NCBI GenBank assembly: GCA_039621445.1 | Contig: CP154956.1 | Span: 75,864,192-75,928,191, forward strand | DNA: 64,000 nt | Reading direction: 5' to 3' | From: Euglena gracilis | Taxonomy: Eukaryota > Euglenida > Euglenophyceae > Euglenales | In this document: positions 35,438-44,733 of the stretch, piece after piece | Layout of the letters: every line of letters starts with the position of its first letter | How positions within the stretch are numbered: position 1 is the stretch's first letter | Notes under the pieces: model-generated | The model's database searches: none | Seen by the model: only the letters and a program-made list of their open reading frames with translations | What the model was told of the DNA's origin: nothing | Translations under genes and position numbers: made by a program

Positions 35438-38400
35438 ATGCAAAGCACAGGCCCCAACCATCAATTCAATTATGCCTTATTACAGGCATCATTGCAAGAC
35501 ATTGACCAAGAAACTGGGGATTGGAAGCTTTTATGTGAAAGTGCTTCCAGTTCCCACGCCGATGAGGCACAATTGATTCAATTGTCACAATTACAACACT
35601 TGTCATCATTGACAGTGGTCGGCGATGAGCCCTCCACATCCTTGGCTTCAGAGGCTAATGCGGCCTCTTCCGCACTCACCTTGCCACAACGGGGGTATTC
35701 GCCTCTGTCTGCGGCAACGGTGCAGCTGCGCACACCGGAGAGACCCGTGGTGATTCTGCCACCGGGCTTTTCTGGTGATGGTGGGTTGGAAACCCCGTGT
35801 TTCTTTCAACCACCACCCGCTCTTCCACCGGCAAGCGCTTACAGAGCTTTGCCACCACCACCCGATCTCGGGTGCTATCCCGCACTACCTTGGCAACCGG
35901 AGACTTTCCTCGTGCTGCCGGAATTCTCCGGTACATCCCAACCCATGGATGACTATGGGAAGGGCACTGGTGAGCTCCTCACTGCTGAGGAGGTGCAGGA
36001 TATTGTTGCGCGGCTTCCAGGGGATCACCCCCTTGTGAGGCAGTTCAACCATGTGCAACAATGCGTTGCAGAGTGTGCAACCGCATTGAACAAAGTGCTT
36101 CAGTTTGATGAGGACAACCAGAAACATGTCTTCACCAAGCTGGAACACTGCTGGAATTACTTGCAGGAAGTTGGCAGATATTGCCAGAGGAATTTCGAAA
36201 GTGCGGGTATTGACCTTGCAAACTTTCGGGAAACCTTTGACAGAATATGCCAACAGCTCCCGCAAAACTTCCGGCAAATTAGTGAATGCATGCATGAAGC
36301 GGAAACGCGGAATGACTCCAAGTTTCTGCACTTGCATGGATCACTACAACAGTTATCGGGACAAATGGAGTCCTGTTCATCTGCGTTGTTGCATTTGCAA
36401 CAACAGTTGCATGCACGAGATTCCTCGTCTGCAACATCCAGCAGTGGTGGATTTGTGTCTATGGACCATTTCACCACATTGTCCGCAACTTTCCATGAAT
36501 CGCAACACCGCATTATGCAGTTGTGCGATGAAACGGAAAAGTTTCGGCAATTCCAGTCACAAGCCAACGAGAATTTTGCTCCCCACACGTATGTGCGGCA
36601 GTTGGAGGAGCGACTTTCCCGTTTGGAGCAGAAAACCTGCTATTGTGACGCGAATCAGGTTGGATTATCCAATCTGAGCGCGAAAGTCGCGGAAATGGCA
36701 CAACGGCAGGATTCCCTGCAGTTGCAGTTGCAATCCGACATTGGCGGGATTAACTCGGCCATTGCGGGTTTGCAACAAAGCTATTCCGCACTTTCCCACC
36801 GAGTTCCGGACATTAGCGGTATTCAGACTGCTATTGGGGAACTCCAGACCCGGTATGCATCGGTGTCTACCAAAGTAACGGAAATGCAGTCTCTACCGGC
36901 AGGTTCCAGTTTTCGGATTACCGAGAACCCTGATTTCAAGGCATTTTATGACAAAATGCTCACTAACAATCAGGAAACCTTGCAAGATTTCTGCAACAGC
37001 CTATTACGGCTTGAGGAATCGGTGAATCGGAATGCCCGATCCACGCAAAGTGATATTACCAGGTTGGATGGGCGAATTTCCGCGTTGTTGGATAAGCCAC
37101 AACCCGGAAATTTGCCCGCGGGTACCACAACCGCGTTCTCGGATAACCCTGCGGCGGTTGCACCCACCACCACACCAACCAAGGTGACATCACCTTTGCA
37201 GATTCTCTCAAATGCTGTAAAAGCATTAATGGGACAACTCCAATTATTGGATAAGTCTCACGGGAAACTTGTCCAAGATGTTACCGGAATTTCCGAAAGG
37301 ATTCCGCACTTGGATGACTTTTCCCGTTACCGCAAGCGTATTCGCGCTTTGGAGGATGAAGTTGACCGTATTTGCGGCCAACTCCAACTTGTTGAGCATT
37401 TGGAGCAAAGTGTGCATGACTTGTCTGTGGGTTTGGATAATGGGTCCAACCAACAGCGGGTTTCACACCGCAATTCGGCAGTATGCATTGCCGAAGATGC
37501 GCCAGATGCTCCAGATTCGCGTTTCCACAACCCGAATCTGGGTGCACATGCACCACCACCACCCGTGTCCCGAGTGTCACAATCCGCGATTCCGCGAATT
37601 GTGCCACCATTGGCCTTGTCCACAACCCAAACCCAGTTTTCGGATGAATTTCCCATTACGGGAACCGAATTTCCGGAAAACACGGCGCTTCCGCCAAGTC
37701 TCCACCAAGAAATCCATCATTCCCTGCTTGTGCGAGGAATGAACCAAAACCGTACACAGGGATTGGGTCACATGTTGCATGCGCGACATACCCCCACACC
37801 GGAGAGTCTCCCTATTACGGGTGACCAACAGGGTTTGCGACCGGATTTCCGGTACCAGGATTCACCTTCACCAGAAATTTCGCGATTCCGACAAGAATCC
37901 GGAAAGGATACGCTTGGTGCTCGAGCGTACCCGGGCCCGAATCCACGGAATACCACCGAGGGCCAACGGGTTTTTCAGAAAGACCTCAAGGGCACCATCG
38001 CAATCGCGAATAAGGTGAAACCCCAGTGGGATGGTGATCCAACCACATGGAGACAGTTTTTCCGGGACTGGGAGTACTACTGGGCATTGAAAGGGCCAAC
38101 CCAGGACACAAACCCGGAGGTGATCAAGATGGAATTCATCGATTGCCTCCCTAGGGATGAAAAGGAACGCGCGCGACAACTTGTCATTCGCTACCGCGTT
38201 TCCTTTGATGACCTGGTGGAGCAATACGCTTCCACCAGTTCAAGTTTGATCGCTAGGATTACCCTGGAGACCAAGTGGCGGCAATGCGCCCCACCCGATC
38301 GCAAATGGAAGTCCATTGACCTTTGGTATGCCAAATGGTTAGGACTTGCCGCTGAAGTGGATGAACTCAGTGAAAAGCAAATGCGCGAACAGTTTGACGC

Positions 38401-39205
38401 TGTTCTCATGCATTTCACGCCTAGCCTCATCAAGGATATCCATCGTGAGGAGTTGGCGGGTAATGCAATGACTCTTGACCAACGCTGGAATTATGTTTCC
38501 AAGCAATTGAAGCTATCACAGCTTCTTGGTCAGATTCAATCCGCGTATACCGCACACCCAACCGCTGGATTACCGGCTGGTTCGGTGAACGCATTACAAA
38601 AATCACCGGTTTCGCCCACTTCACCCACCACGGGATCGAAAACGCGATACCCGCGTTCTTCGGACCAAGCCACGGATAAAGTGTGCTTTTTGTGCAACAA
38701 ATCGGGACATATGTCTCGGGAATGTCCTAACCCTGAAGCGCGAAAGCGTATTCAGAGTCCGCGAGGCTCGACCTCATCACGAGGTTCGGGTTCCTCCGCG
38801 TTTTCACGCCAATCGGGCAATTCACGGTCATCGGGTCCCCGTTCCGGTGGTATTAGCCCCCGGATCCCGTTCCGCGATGAGCGGAAACACGGTACCCCTC
38901 GGGGTAGGTCACCCGGTGCCCCGGCCAAGAAGCGTGATTCTCATCGCGAGACATCGCGATCGCGTTCACGAAGCGGATCATCTTCTTCGCGATCGTCACC
39001 GGGAAAACCCCGATACACCGGTCATGGTCGACGGGATATCCGGTCACCACGACGGTTTGACGGGAAATCGGGAAACCGATCCCCCCGTTACCAAGAATCG
39101 CGACCCAAATCTCGGTGTTCGCTTTGTGGATCGAGTGATCACCACTCATCCAAATGTCCGCGTTCTCGTTCTCTCCCCGCCCTGGCCAACGTCATCGCGG
39201 TATGA
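35438..39205 (+). CDS. gag: Gag polyprotein of the chromovirus (1,255 aa)
   Basis: Structural protein that would form the cytoplasmic particle and package RNA. The first in-frame ATG is at 35,438. The N-terminal two thirds are Gln/Ser-rich and alpha-helical, with long coiled-coil stretches (for example LRLEESVNRNARSTQSDI). A capsid-like domain follows at about residues 850-1,040, with WDGDPTTWRQFFRDWEYYW, then a zinc knuckle CFLCNKSGHMSREC (from residue 1,083, C-x2-C-x4-H-x4-C). An Arg/Ser-rich segment ends in a second knuckle CSLCGSSDHHSSKC (from residue 1,227). Two knuckles split by an RS-rich linker are unusual; the total length is two to four times that of common Ty3 Gag proteins. It ends TGA; the next frame (39,154-39,417) overlaps it in -1. 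Confidence 0.9.
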   Translation: MQSTGPNHQFNYALLQASLQDIDQETGDWKLLCESASSSHADEAQLIQLSQLQHLSSLTVVGDEPSTSLASEANAASSALTLPQRGYSPLSAATVQLRTPERPVVILPPGFSGDGGLETPCFFQPPPALPPASAYRALPPPPDLGCYPALPWQPETFLVLPEFSGTSQPMDDYGKGTGELLTAEEVQDIVARLPGDHPLVRQFNHVQQCVAECATALNKVLQFDEDNQKHVFTKLEHCWNYLQEVGRYCQRNFESAGIDLANFRETFDRICQQLPQNFRQISECMHEAETRNDSKFLHLHGSLQQLSGQMESCSSALLHLQQQLHARDSSSATSSSGGFVSMDHFTTLSATFHESQHRIMQLCDETEKFRQFQSQANENFAPHTYVRQLEERLSRLEQKTCYCDANQVGLSNLSAKVAEMAQRQDSLQLQLQSDIGGINSAIAGLQQSYSALSHRVPDISGIQTAIGELQTRYASVSTKVTEMQSLPAGSSFRITENPDFKAFYDKMLTNNQETLQDFCNSLLRLEESVNRNARSTQSDITRLDGRISALLDKPQPGNLPAGTTTAFSDNPAAVAPTTTPTKVTSPLQILSNAVKALMGQLQLLDKSHGKLVQDVTGISERIPHLDDFSRYRKRIRALEDEVDRICGQLQLVEHLEQSVHDLSVGLDNGSNQQRVSHRNSAVCIAEDAPDAPDSRFHNPNLGAHAPPPPVSRVSQSAIPRIVPPLALSTTQTQFSDEFPITGTEFPENTALPPSLHQEIHHSLLVRGMNQNRTQGLGHMLHARHTPTPESLPITGDQQGLRPDFRYQDSPSPEISRFRQESGKDTLGARAYPGPNPRNTTEGQRVFQKDLKGTIAIANKVKPQWDGDPTTWRQFFRDWEYYWALKGPTQDTNPEVIKMEFIDCLPRDEKERARQLVIRYRVSFDDLVEQYASTSSSLIARITLETKWRQCAPPDRKWKSIDLWYAKWLGLAAEVDELSEKQMREQFDAVLMHFTPSLIKDIHREELAGNAMTLDQRWNYVSKQLKLSQLLGQIQSAYTAHPTAGLPAGSVNALQKSPVSPTSPTTGSKTRYPRSSDQATDKVCFLCNKSGHMSRECPNPEARKRIQSPRGSTSSRGSGSSAFSRQSGNSRSSGPRSGGISPRIPFRDERKHGTPRGRSPGAPAKKRDSHRETSRSRSRSGSSSSRSSPGKPRYTGHGRRDIRSPRRFDGKSGNRSPRYQESRPKSRCSLCGSSDHHSSKCPRSRSLPALANVIAV

Positions 39206-39417
39206 ATCGCGGTGACAAGGGTCACTCCTCCAACCGCCATAAAGTCGGTTTCAAGATATCTTGTTTGGAGGATGACACCCCGGCTTCGGGCAGGGAGGGG
39301 GATGAGACCACGGATACCGATTTCGACGAGGCCCGCATGGCGGTGCGCACGTTGAAATCCGTTTATACCTCTAAAAGGCCCATAGCCGGCTATTCGGCCG
39401 GTTCGGACCTGGAGTAG
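39154..39417 (+). CDS. Small linking ORF between gag and pro, ending in TAG
   Basis: An 88-codon frame overlapping the gag end by 52 nt in -1, containing RMAVRTLKSVYTSKRP. It lies in the same frame as the protease ORF, separated only by TAG at 39,415-39,417 (context GAG TAG GGG). It could be the N-terminal part of Pro reached by frameshifting and stop readthrough, or simply non-functional. No canonical slippery heptamer was identified in the overlap. Confidence 0.4.
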   Translation: MSAFSFSPRPGQRHRGMNRGDKGHSSNRHKVGFKISCLEDDTPASGREGDETTDTDFDEARMAVRTLKSVYTSKRPIAGYSAGSDLE

Positions 39418-39462
39418 GGGAGCCCGAGGTCCGAGGGCACGGACCTCTGGGCTGATGAACAG

Positions 39463-40857
39463 ATGGAGGTAGGACCTGATCAACCCTGCCCCCCCTGCCC
39501 ATCTGCCTTTCTGGTCGGTACCCGGAAAATTTTCGGGTCCCCCACCCCCCACTCCAACTTTCCGCTCGGAATGTTGTGCAAAGTAGGAAAGGGTTCATGG
39601 GAAAGCTGGCAAGAAAACGCATTTTCGCCAGACCCTTCACTTTGCTTACCCCCCATGGAACTTTTGGTCCAAGCGGAAATCAAAATCCAAAATTTTTGTA
39701 CAAAAGTCAAAATTCTCATTGACACTGGTTGTCGCATTGCACTACTTTTTCGGTTTGGGCTGATACCAACCCCCCTCTTGGTGAAAGCCAAGAAGCCGAT
39801 CAAAATTACGACGGCTGACAACACCCCCATGTGCGGTGGTGACTTGGGATGCTTTTTGGACATTGTCCTACCCCTCATCCCCAAGCACCACTCACACCCC
39901 CCCCAACCGCAAAATTTTCCGGATACCTGGGGATACGAATCCGGAATCCATGGTTCTGACGTAATTCTGGGATACCCCTTTTTACGTCAGCACCGGCTGG
40001 TAGTGGATTGCCACTCCCACGGTTTGCGCACATCACCATTCTCCTCATTGCCCCCCAAACCCTCATCACCTGTGGCGTCAACCGCGATAGCCACCAATTT
40101 TTCCACACCGTTTTCGAAAACTTTTACCCCGTTACCAACCACACCAACCAACGTTTTCCACACCGGGTGTACCGAGAAAGTTCACCCCCTGCCCATTGAC
40201 ACACCAACTTCCGTTCCCCATGAGGCAGGGCAAGCGAGTAGCGGTACCCCCCTCGTTCCACTGGGTTACAAGACGAAAGCCCAAAGGCCTGAAGTTATAA
40301 CGGTGTCGAGTAGTCGCCCAGCTGCACTAATACCCCGTTTTCCACCAGATGTATCGCTTCCAGATACATCTGTATACCCCCCAGCAGCTTCAAAAGCGCA
40401 TCCCAACTTTTACACACACCCCCACCAGACCAACATGCGCGACCAGGACCACTACTCCGACACTTCCTTCCAATGTGTGCACTGTAGGAGAATTTCCGCC
40501 CAGCCAGATTTCGATTGTGGATGTCTAGTCCAAACACCAACACTAATCCCGATTTCGCGTAACCATACACTTGGTTGCGGATCGCAATGCGCGACCGTAC
40601 ATCAAGTGCTCCAACAACGAGGTATTGCCTTGTTGTTTGGGACCGCGAAATCCGTGTCACACACCTCCCCCACCTCCATCTGGCATGATATGGACTGGGT
40701 ATGTACCCATCCAACCCATCAACCCTTGGGAATGCCCCTTGGGAGTGTGGATGACACACCCTTGACCTATGTTTGCGGATCCCTGAATTGCGTTACCGCT
40801 CTTTCAACCCGCGAACCAGGTCGACACCTACGCGATGCGCGTCTGGAACGCATTTAA
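39463..40857 (+). CDS. pro: Retropepsin-type aspartic protease ORF (464 aa)
   Basis: Cleaves Gag-Pol. The active-site motif LIDTGC is at residues 85-90 and the second signature VILGYPFL at about 167-174, a spacing normal for retropepsins. The residue after DTG is Cys rather than the usual Ala or Ser. The remaining ~290 residues are Pro/Thr/His-rich and include a Cys-His cluster (CVHCRRISAQPDFDCGC) of unknown role. Its last 23 nt overlap the ATG of pol (40,835), which lies in the +1 frame. Confidence 0.8.
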   Translation: MEVGPDQPCPPCPSAFLVGTRKIFGSPTPHSNFPLGMLCKVGKGSWESWQENAFSPDPSLCLPPMELLVQAEIKIQNFCTKVKILIDTGCRIALLFRFGLIPTPLLVKAKKPIKITTADNTPMCGGDLGCFLDIVLPLIPKHHSHPPQPQNFPDTWGYESGIHGSDVILGYPFLRQHRLVVDCHSHGLRTSPFSSLPPKPSSPVASTAIATNFSTPFSKTFTPLPTTPTNVFHTGCTEKVHPLPIDTPTSVPHEAGQASSGTPLVPLGYKTKAQRPEVITVSSSRPAALIPRFPPDVSLPDTSVYPPAASKAHPNFYTHPHQTNMRDQDHYSDTSFQCVHCRRISAQPDFDCGCLVQTPTLIPISRNHTLGCGSQCATVHQVLQQRGIALLFGTAKSVSHTSPTSIWHDMDWVCTHPTHQPLGMPLGSVDDTPLTYVCGSLNCVTALSTREPGRHLRDARLERI

Positions 40858-43800
40858 TTTTGGTCAATACCGTATTTTGGAGGAATGGTTCTCCAAAATC
40901 GCGGCTTTGGCTGATTCCTTCGATTTGTCGTTGGAAATTGATGCGTTCTCATCAAAAGCGCATGCGCGCTTGTCGCGATATTGGTCGCGACATACCAACG
41001 CATTTCTTAAATTCTGGGGTGATACGGTGCTATGGATGCACCCTCCCCCAAAACTTATCCCGGATGTGGTGGAGAAAATCCTCCGCGATGAAGCGCGAGG
41101 AGCTCTCCTCATACCCGTCAATCCGAATGCGGATTGGTTTCACCAACTATCCCATGTGTGTTTTCATTGGTGGGATTTACCCGCTGATGTACCACTATTT
41201 GAGGATTTTTGTGGTATATTATTACCACCCGTTAAAGAAATCATTTTTCGCGTTTGTTTCTTTGACGCATTCGGAATATCCGATGTGCGTGTGCCAAGAT
41301 ACCTTGGTACCAATGGGGATGCCACACCCTCAACGCAGATTTCTGCGGTCATTGAGAGTGCGGACCAACATCCCAAGTCTGCTGATTATTGTTCGCGAAT
41401 TGCTCGCGAATTTCATGGTGTACTGGATAATCCAGTTTACGCCTGCGACATCGACCCCGCGATTCGCGGTCCGTTCGGTGTTTGCAAAATCGAGCTCAAG
41501 GATGGCGCTAAACCTATGCACCGGAAATTCTTCCGTTGCTCGGGTGAACGCGAACAGGCTCTCAACGAGATGATTGAGAAGCTCATCCAGCGGAAGTGGA
41601 TTATCCCTTCCAAGAGCGAGTGGACATCACAAGCTTTTGTGGTGCCCAAACCCGCTGACCAGTCTGGTCAGAAGAAGTGGAGACTGGTGCTGGATTACCG
41701 GTACCTGAACTCCCAAACGAAGGATGACCCCTTCCCGTTACCGCTGATCGAGGATTTGATCACAAAACAATCGGATAACCGGTTGTGGTCAATCTTTGAT
41801 CTGGAAGACGGTTTCCATCAGATGCATTTGCATCCTGATTCACAACCGTACACGGCATTCGTGACATCCAAGGGTGTGTACCAATGGACGGTACTCCCCA
41901 TGGGTGTTAAGAATGGCCCAGCCATGTTTCAACGCATGATCCAGTGGGTTTTGCGCGATTTACCGTTTGCTCTGGTGTACATCGATGATGTAATGGTGGG
42001 AACCCAACCGCCATCCGCGAAATCGGGCGAGGATATCCTCGACCCGCATTATCGCGATGTGCGCGCGGTATTATCCGCGTTCCAAAAGCATGTGCTTTTT
42101 GTGAAGGGTTCCAAAATGCACCTGTTTCGCAAAATTATTAAGTTTTGCGGACACATTCTGAGCAACGGGCAGCGTAAAGCCGCACCCAGTAAGATGGAGG
42201 CCATTAAGAAATGGACTCCTGAGGTCATTAAGACTTTAACGCATTTAAAGGGATTTTTGGGATTAGCCCAATACTACGCGATTTACATGAAAGATTTCGC
42301 GAAAATCGCGGTACCCCTAACCCGACAACTCAAAAATCGGACACCCGATAACGCCAAAGTCATTTGGGATGACCAAATGCGCGAGGCCTTGAATAAAATC
42401 AAGGACTTGCTTCTCGAGAACGTGGTTCTCGATATCGCGGATCCATTCAAACCGTATGTCCTGGAGGTCGACAGCAGCGATTACGCTGTTGGCGGGGTCC
42501 TTAGCCAGCATAATGCGGCGAATGAACTCCGACCTGTGGCTTTCTTCAGCAGGAAGCTACAGGGCGACAACGGGAAAGGACAGGTTAAATGGAGCATTCG
42601 CGAAAAGGAGACATATGCCATTGTGCTAATTCTCCAGAAGTTCCGCAGCTGGATAGCCAGCAGCCTGGTCCAGATACTGGTGTTGACGGATCATGAGAGC
42701 CTTCAACACTGGTATACCGAGGACCTGAACAAGGCCATGTCATCAGTTGGCAGAAGATGCCGATGGCATGAGTTCTTGAGCCAGTTTAACCTGGTGGTAG
42801 TTTATACCCCAGGTCATACGCAAAAAGTTGCGGATCCTCTCAGCCGAGCCCCCTGGTATTATCCTGGGAACCCGGATGAGGGTGATGCGACTTTTCATGG
42901 CAGCCATGAGGCTGACCAGTTCGCACGTCGATCCGACGCTGCGGACAACATGCTCGATTCACTACCGGTTTCCCGGGTGTATCGCAGCATCGCCATTTCA
43001 CCATTGCGTGGAAGGCGCCGGCGTGGACGCACTGCCGGACCCCGTCGCATTACGCGTACGGAAACTCCTACCCCCCTATTTTTCCGCGAATGGGATTATT
43101 CGCGTGACCCTATATATAGTACCATTGTGAATAGACTTCGTAATGGTGAATCCATAGAGAATTACTCTCTATCACCATTGCGGCTTATTTTCCGGAATGA
43201 TTCTGGTTATAAATATTGTATACCCCAAGACCTGGTTGATGATGTGATTTTGAGCTATCACAACCATGGTCACCCTGGGGCCCCCAAACTTCTTTCACTA
43301 GTGGGTCGCAGATATTGCACAACCCTGAGTGAAAAAGAATTATATTCGCGCTGTTTGCAAATTTCGCAACGGTGCCAAATTTGTCAGGCTGTGAAACCGC
43401 GCAGAGGTACCCCCCCTGGTACGATGGACTTTTTCCCCGTACCACCTGACATTTTTACGTCCCTCTGCATGGATTTTCTCGAACTTGAACCTTGCAAAGG
43501 ATCAGATGACAAAATTTACGATTACGTTTTTGTTGTCGTCTGTCGGCTGAGTGGGTACATAGTAGCCATTCCATGCCGGAAAGCAGGGTTGACAGCCCAA
43601 ATTTTGGCATCTATATTCCTGGAGAAATGCATCTGCTTAATGGGTTTACCGAACGAAATCGTGAGTGATCAAGATCACTTGATCTCTTCGCGGTTTTTCA
43701 CAACTTTGTGCGGTTTACTCGGCATTGAGCAGCATTTTTCCATTATATACCGCCCGAAAGGCAATGGTAGAGCCGAGGCAGCCGTGAAATCCGTTGTCAA

Positions 43801-44539
43801 TATGCTTCGCCTTTCACTGGCTGACTCGGGTAAGAATTGGTTATCCGTTCTTCATTGGTGTTTATTTTACATCAATACCTTGCCAGGGTTGGTATTACCA
43901 CACTCACCGTACAAAATTGTTTTCGGACGAGACCCTCCGGCCATAGGGGATATCCCCTCGGAGAGACCCGCCCGAAGTAGCGTCAGCTGTGAAACGTGGT
44001 TTGCAGAAGTGGAATCACTCCGCTCTGCAGTCCAATCACGTATCACAGAAATTCATTCCAACAAACGGAAATCGTTTTTACAAAACTTCAACACACCTGT
44101 GTATAGTCCAGGTGACCGCGTGTGGGTACGGAATAACCGCACCCGCATGCAATCTTCCAAGCTAGATCCTCTTTGGCTCGGCCCATGCGAAATTTTGGAG
44201 AGGTTAGGTAGTAGCGGGCGATATAAAGTTGCCTTGCCCAACGGGATTGAGGACGTCCATATGGACGACTTCAAACCGTACCTAAGCCCCCCAGACGGAA
44301 AAGCTATCCCCTGCCTATATTTCAAGCCCCGTTCCAGATTACCTGAAACGGACGACTTTGTGGTCGATAAGATAATAGACCACAAGGTCGACAGGGGTGT
44401 GCACTACTGGAAAGTGAAAGGGTATGGGCCAGAGGAGGACACTTGGGAGCCAGCATCCAGTTTTGTTGGATATGTCCAACAGGATTGGAAGCTGTGGAAC
44501 AAGCGCAATAACATAGACATAAACATAAACACTTTCTGA
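40835..44539 (+). CDS. pol: Pol: Dam-like module, RT, RNase H, integrase, chromodomain (1,234 aa)
   Basis: Starts at ATG overlapping pro. Residues ~1-150 form a module with EIDAFSSKAHARLSRYWS, WMHPPPKLIPDVVEKI and GALLIPVN, resembling the DxF...N-P-P-F...LI Dam-like methyltransferase module of DIRS elements, with His in place of the catalytic Asn/Asp. RT follows: KWRLVLDYRYLN and VYIDDVMVG (Asp384-385). RNase H has YVLEVDSSDYAVGG, EKETYAIV and LTDHESLQHW. Integrase has an HHCC finger (YHNHGHPG...CQICQAVK) and a D,D,E core (CMDFLELE, VSDQDHLI, GNGRAEAAVK), then a GPY/F-like LGPCEILERLG. The C-terminal chromodomain (YWKVKGYGPEEDTWEP, residues ~1,175-1,230) would direct integration to marked chromatin. 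The frame is intact. Confidence 0.92.
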   Translation: MRVWNAFNFGQYRILEEWFSKIAALADSFDLSLEIDAFSSKAHARLSRYWSRHTNAFLKFWGDTVLWMHPPPKLIPDVVEKILRDEARGALLIPVNPNADWFHQLSHVCFHWWDLPADVPLFEDFCGILLPPVKEIIFRVCFFDAFGISDVRVPRYLGTNGDATPSTQISAVIESADQHPKSADYCSRIAREFHGVLDNPVYACDIDPAIRGPFGVCKIELKDGAKPMHRKFFRCSGEREQALNEMIEKLIQRKWIIPSKSEWTSQAFVVPKPADQSGQKKWRLVLDYRYLNSQTKDDPFPLPLIEDLITKQSDNRLWSIFDLEDGFHQMHLHPDSQPYTAFVTSKGVYQWTVLPMGVKNGPAMFQRMIQWVLRDLPFALVYIDDVMVGTQPPSAKSGEDILDPHYRDVRAVLSAFQKHVLFVKGSKMHLFRKIIKFCGHILSNGQRKAAPSKMEAIKKWTPEVIKTLTHLKGFLGLAQYYAIYMKDFAKIAVPLTRQLKNRTPDNAKVIWDDQMREALNKIKDLLLENVVLDIADPFKPYVLEVDSSDYAVGGVLSQHNAANELRPVAFFSRKLQGDNGKGQVKWSIREKETYAIVLILQKFRSWIASSLVQILVLTDHESLQHWYTEDLNKAMSSVGRRCRWHEFLSQFNLVVVYTPGHTQKVADPLSRAPWYYPGNPDEGDATFHGSHEADQFARRSDAADNMLDSLPVSRVYRSIAISPLRGRRRRGRTAGPRRITRTETPTPLFFREWDYSRDPIYSTIVNRLRNGESIENYSLSPLRLIFRNDSGYKYCIPQDLVDDVILSYHNHGHPGAPKLLSLVGRRYCTTLSEKELYSRCLQISQRCQICQAVKPRRGTPPGTMDFFPVPPDIFTSLCMDFLELEPCKGSDDKIYDYVFVVVCRLSGYIVAIPCRKAGLTAQILASIFLEKCICLMGLPNEIVSDQDHLISSRFFTTLCGLLGIEQHFSIIYRPKGNGRAEAAVKSVVNMLRLSLADSGKNWLSVLHWCLFYINTLPGLVLPHSPYKIVFGRDPPAIGDIPSERPARSSVSCETWFAEVESLRSAVQSRITEIHSNKRKSFLQNFNTPVYSPGDRVWVRNNRTRMQSSKLDPLWLGPCEILERLGSSGRYKVALPNGIEDVHMDDFKPYLSPPDGKAIPCLYFKPRSRLPETDDFVVDKIIDHKVDRGVHYWKVKGYGPEEDTWEPASSFVGYVQQDWKLWNKRNNIDININTF

Positions 44540-44733
44540 AACGATTTCGTTTTGGAGAATGCGTGTGTTTTATGTGAATGTTTCGCGTTTATACCCCCCC
44601 TGCACTTCATTATTTCTCTATCTTTCTCGCAGAGTTTTGATTAAGATAGAAGCCTTACTTTTTCAGTGCACCAGCACTCAAAGCGACTGACAACAAGGTT
44701 ACCCTTAGTTGTCGTCGTCGTTCGGGTAGCATC

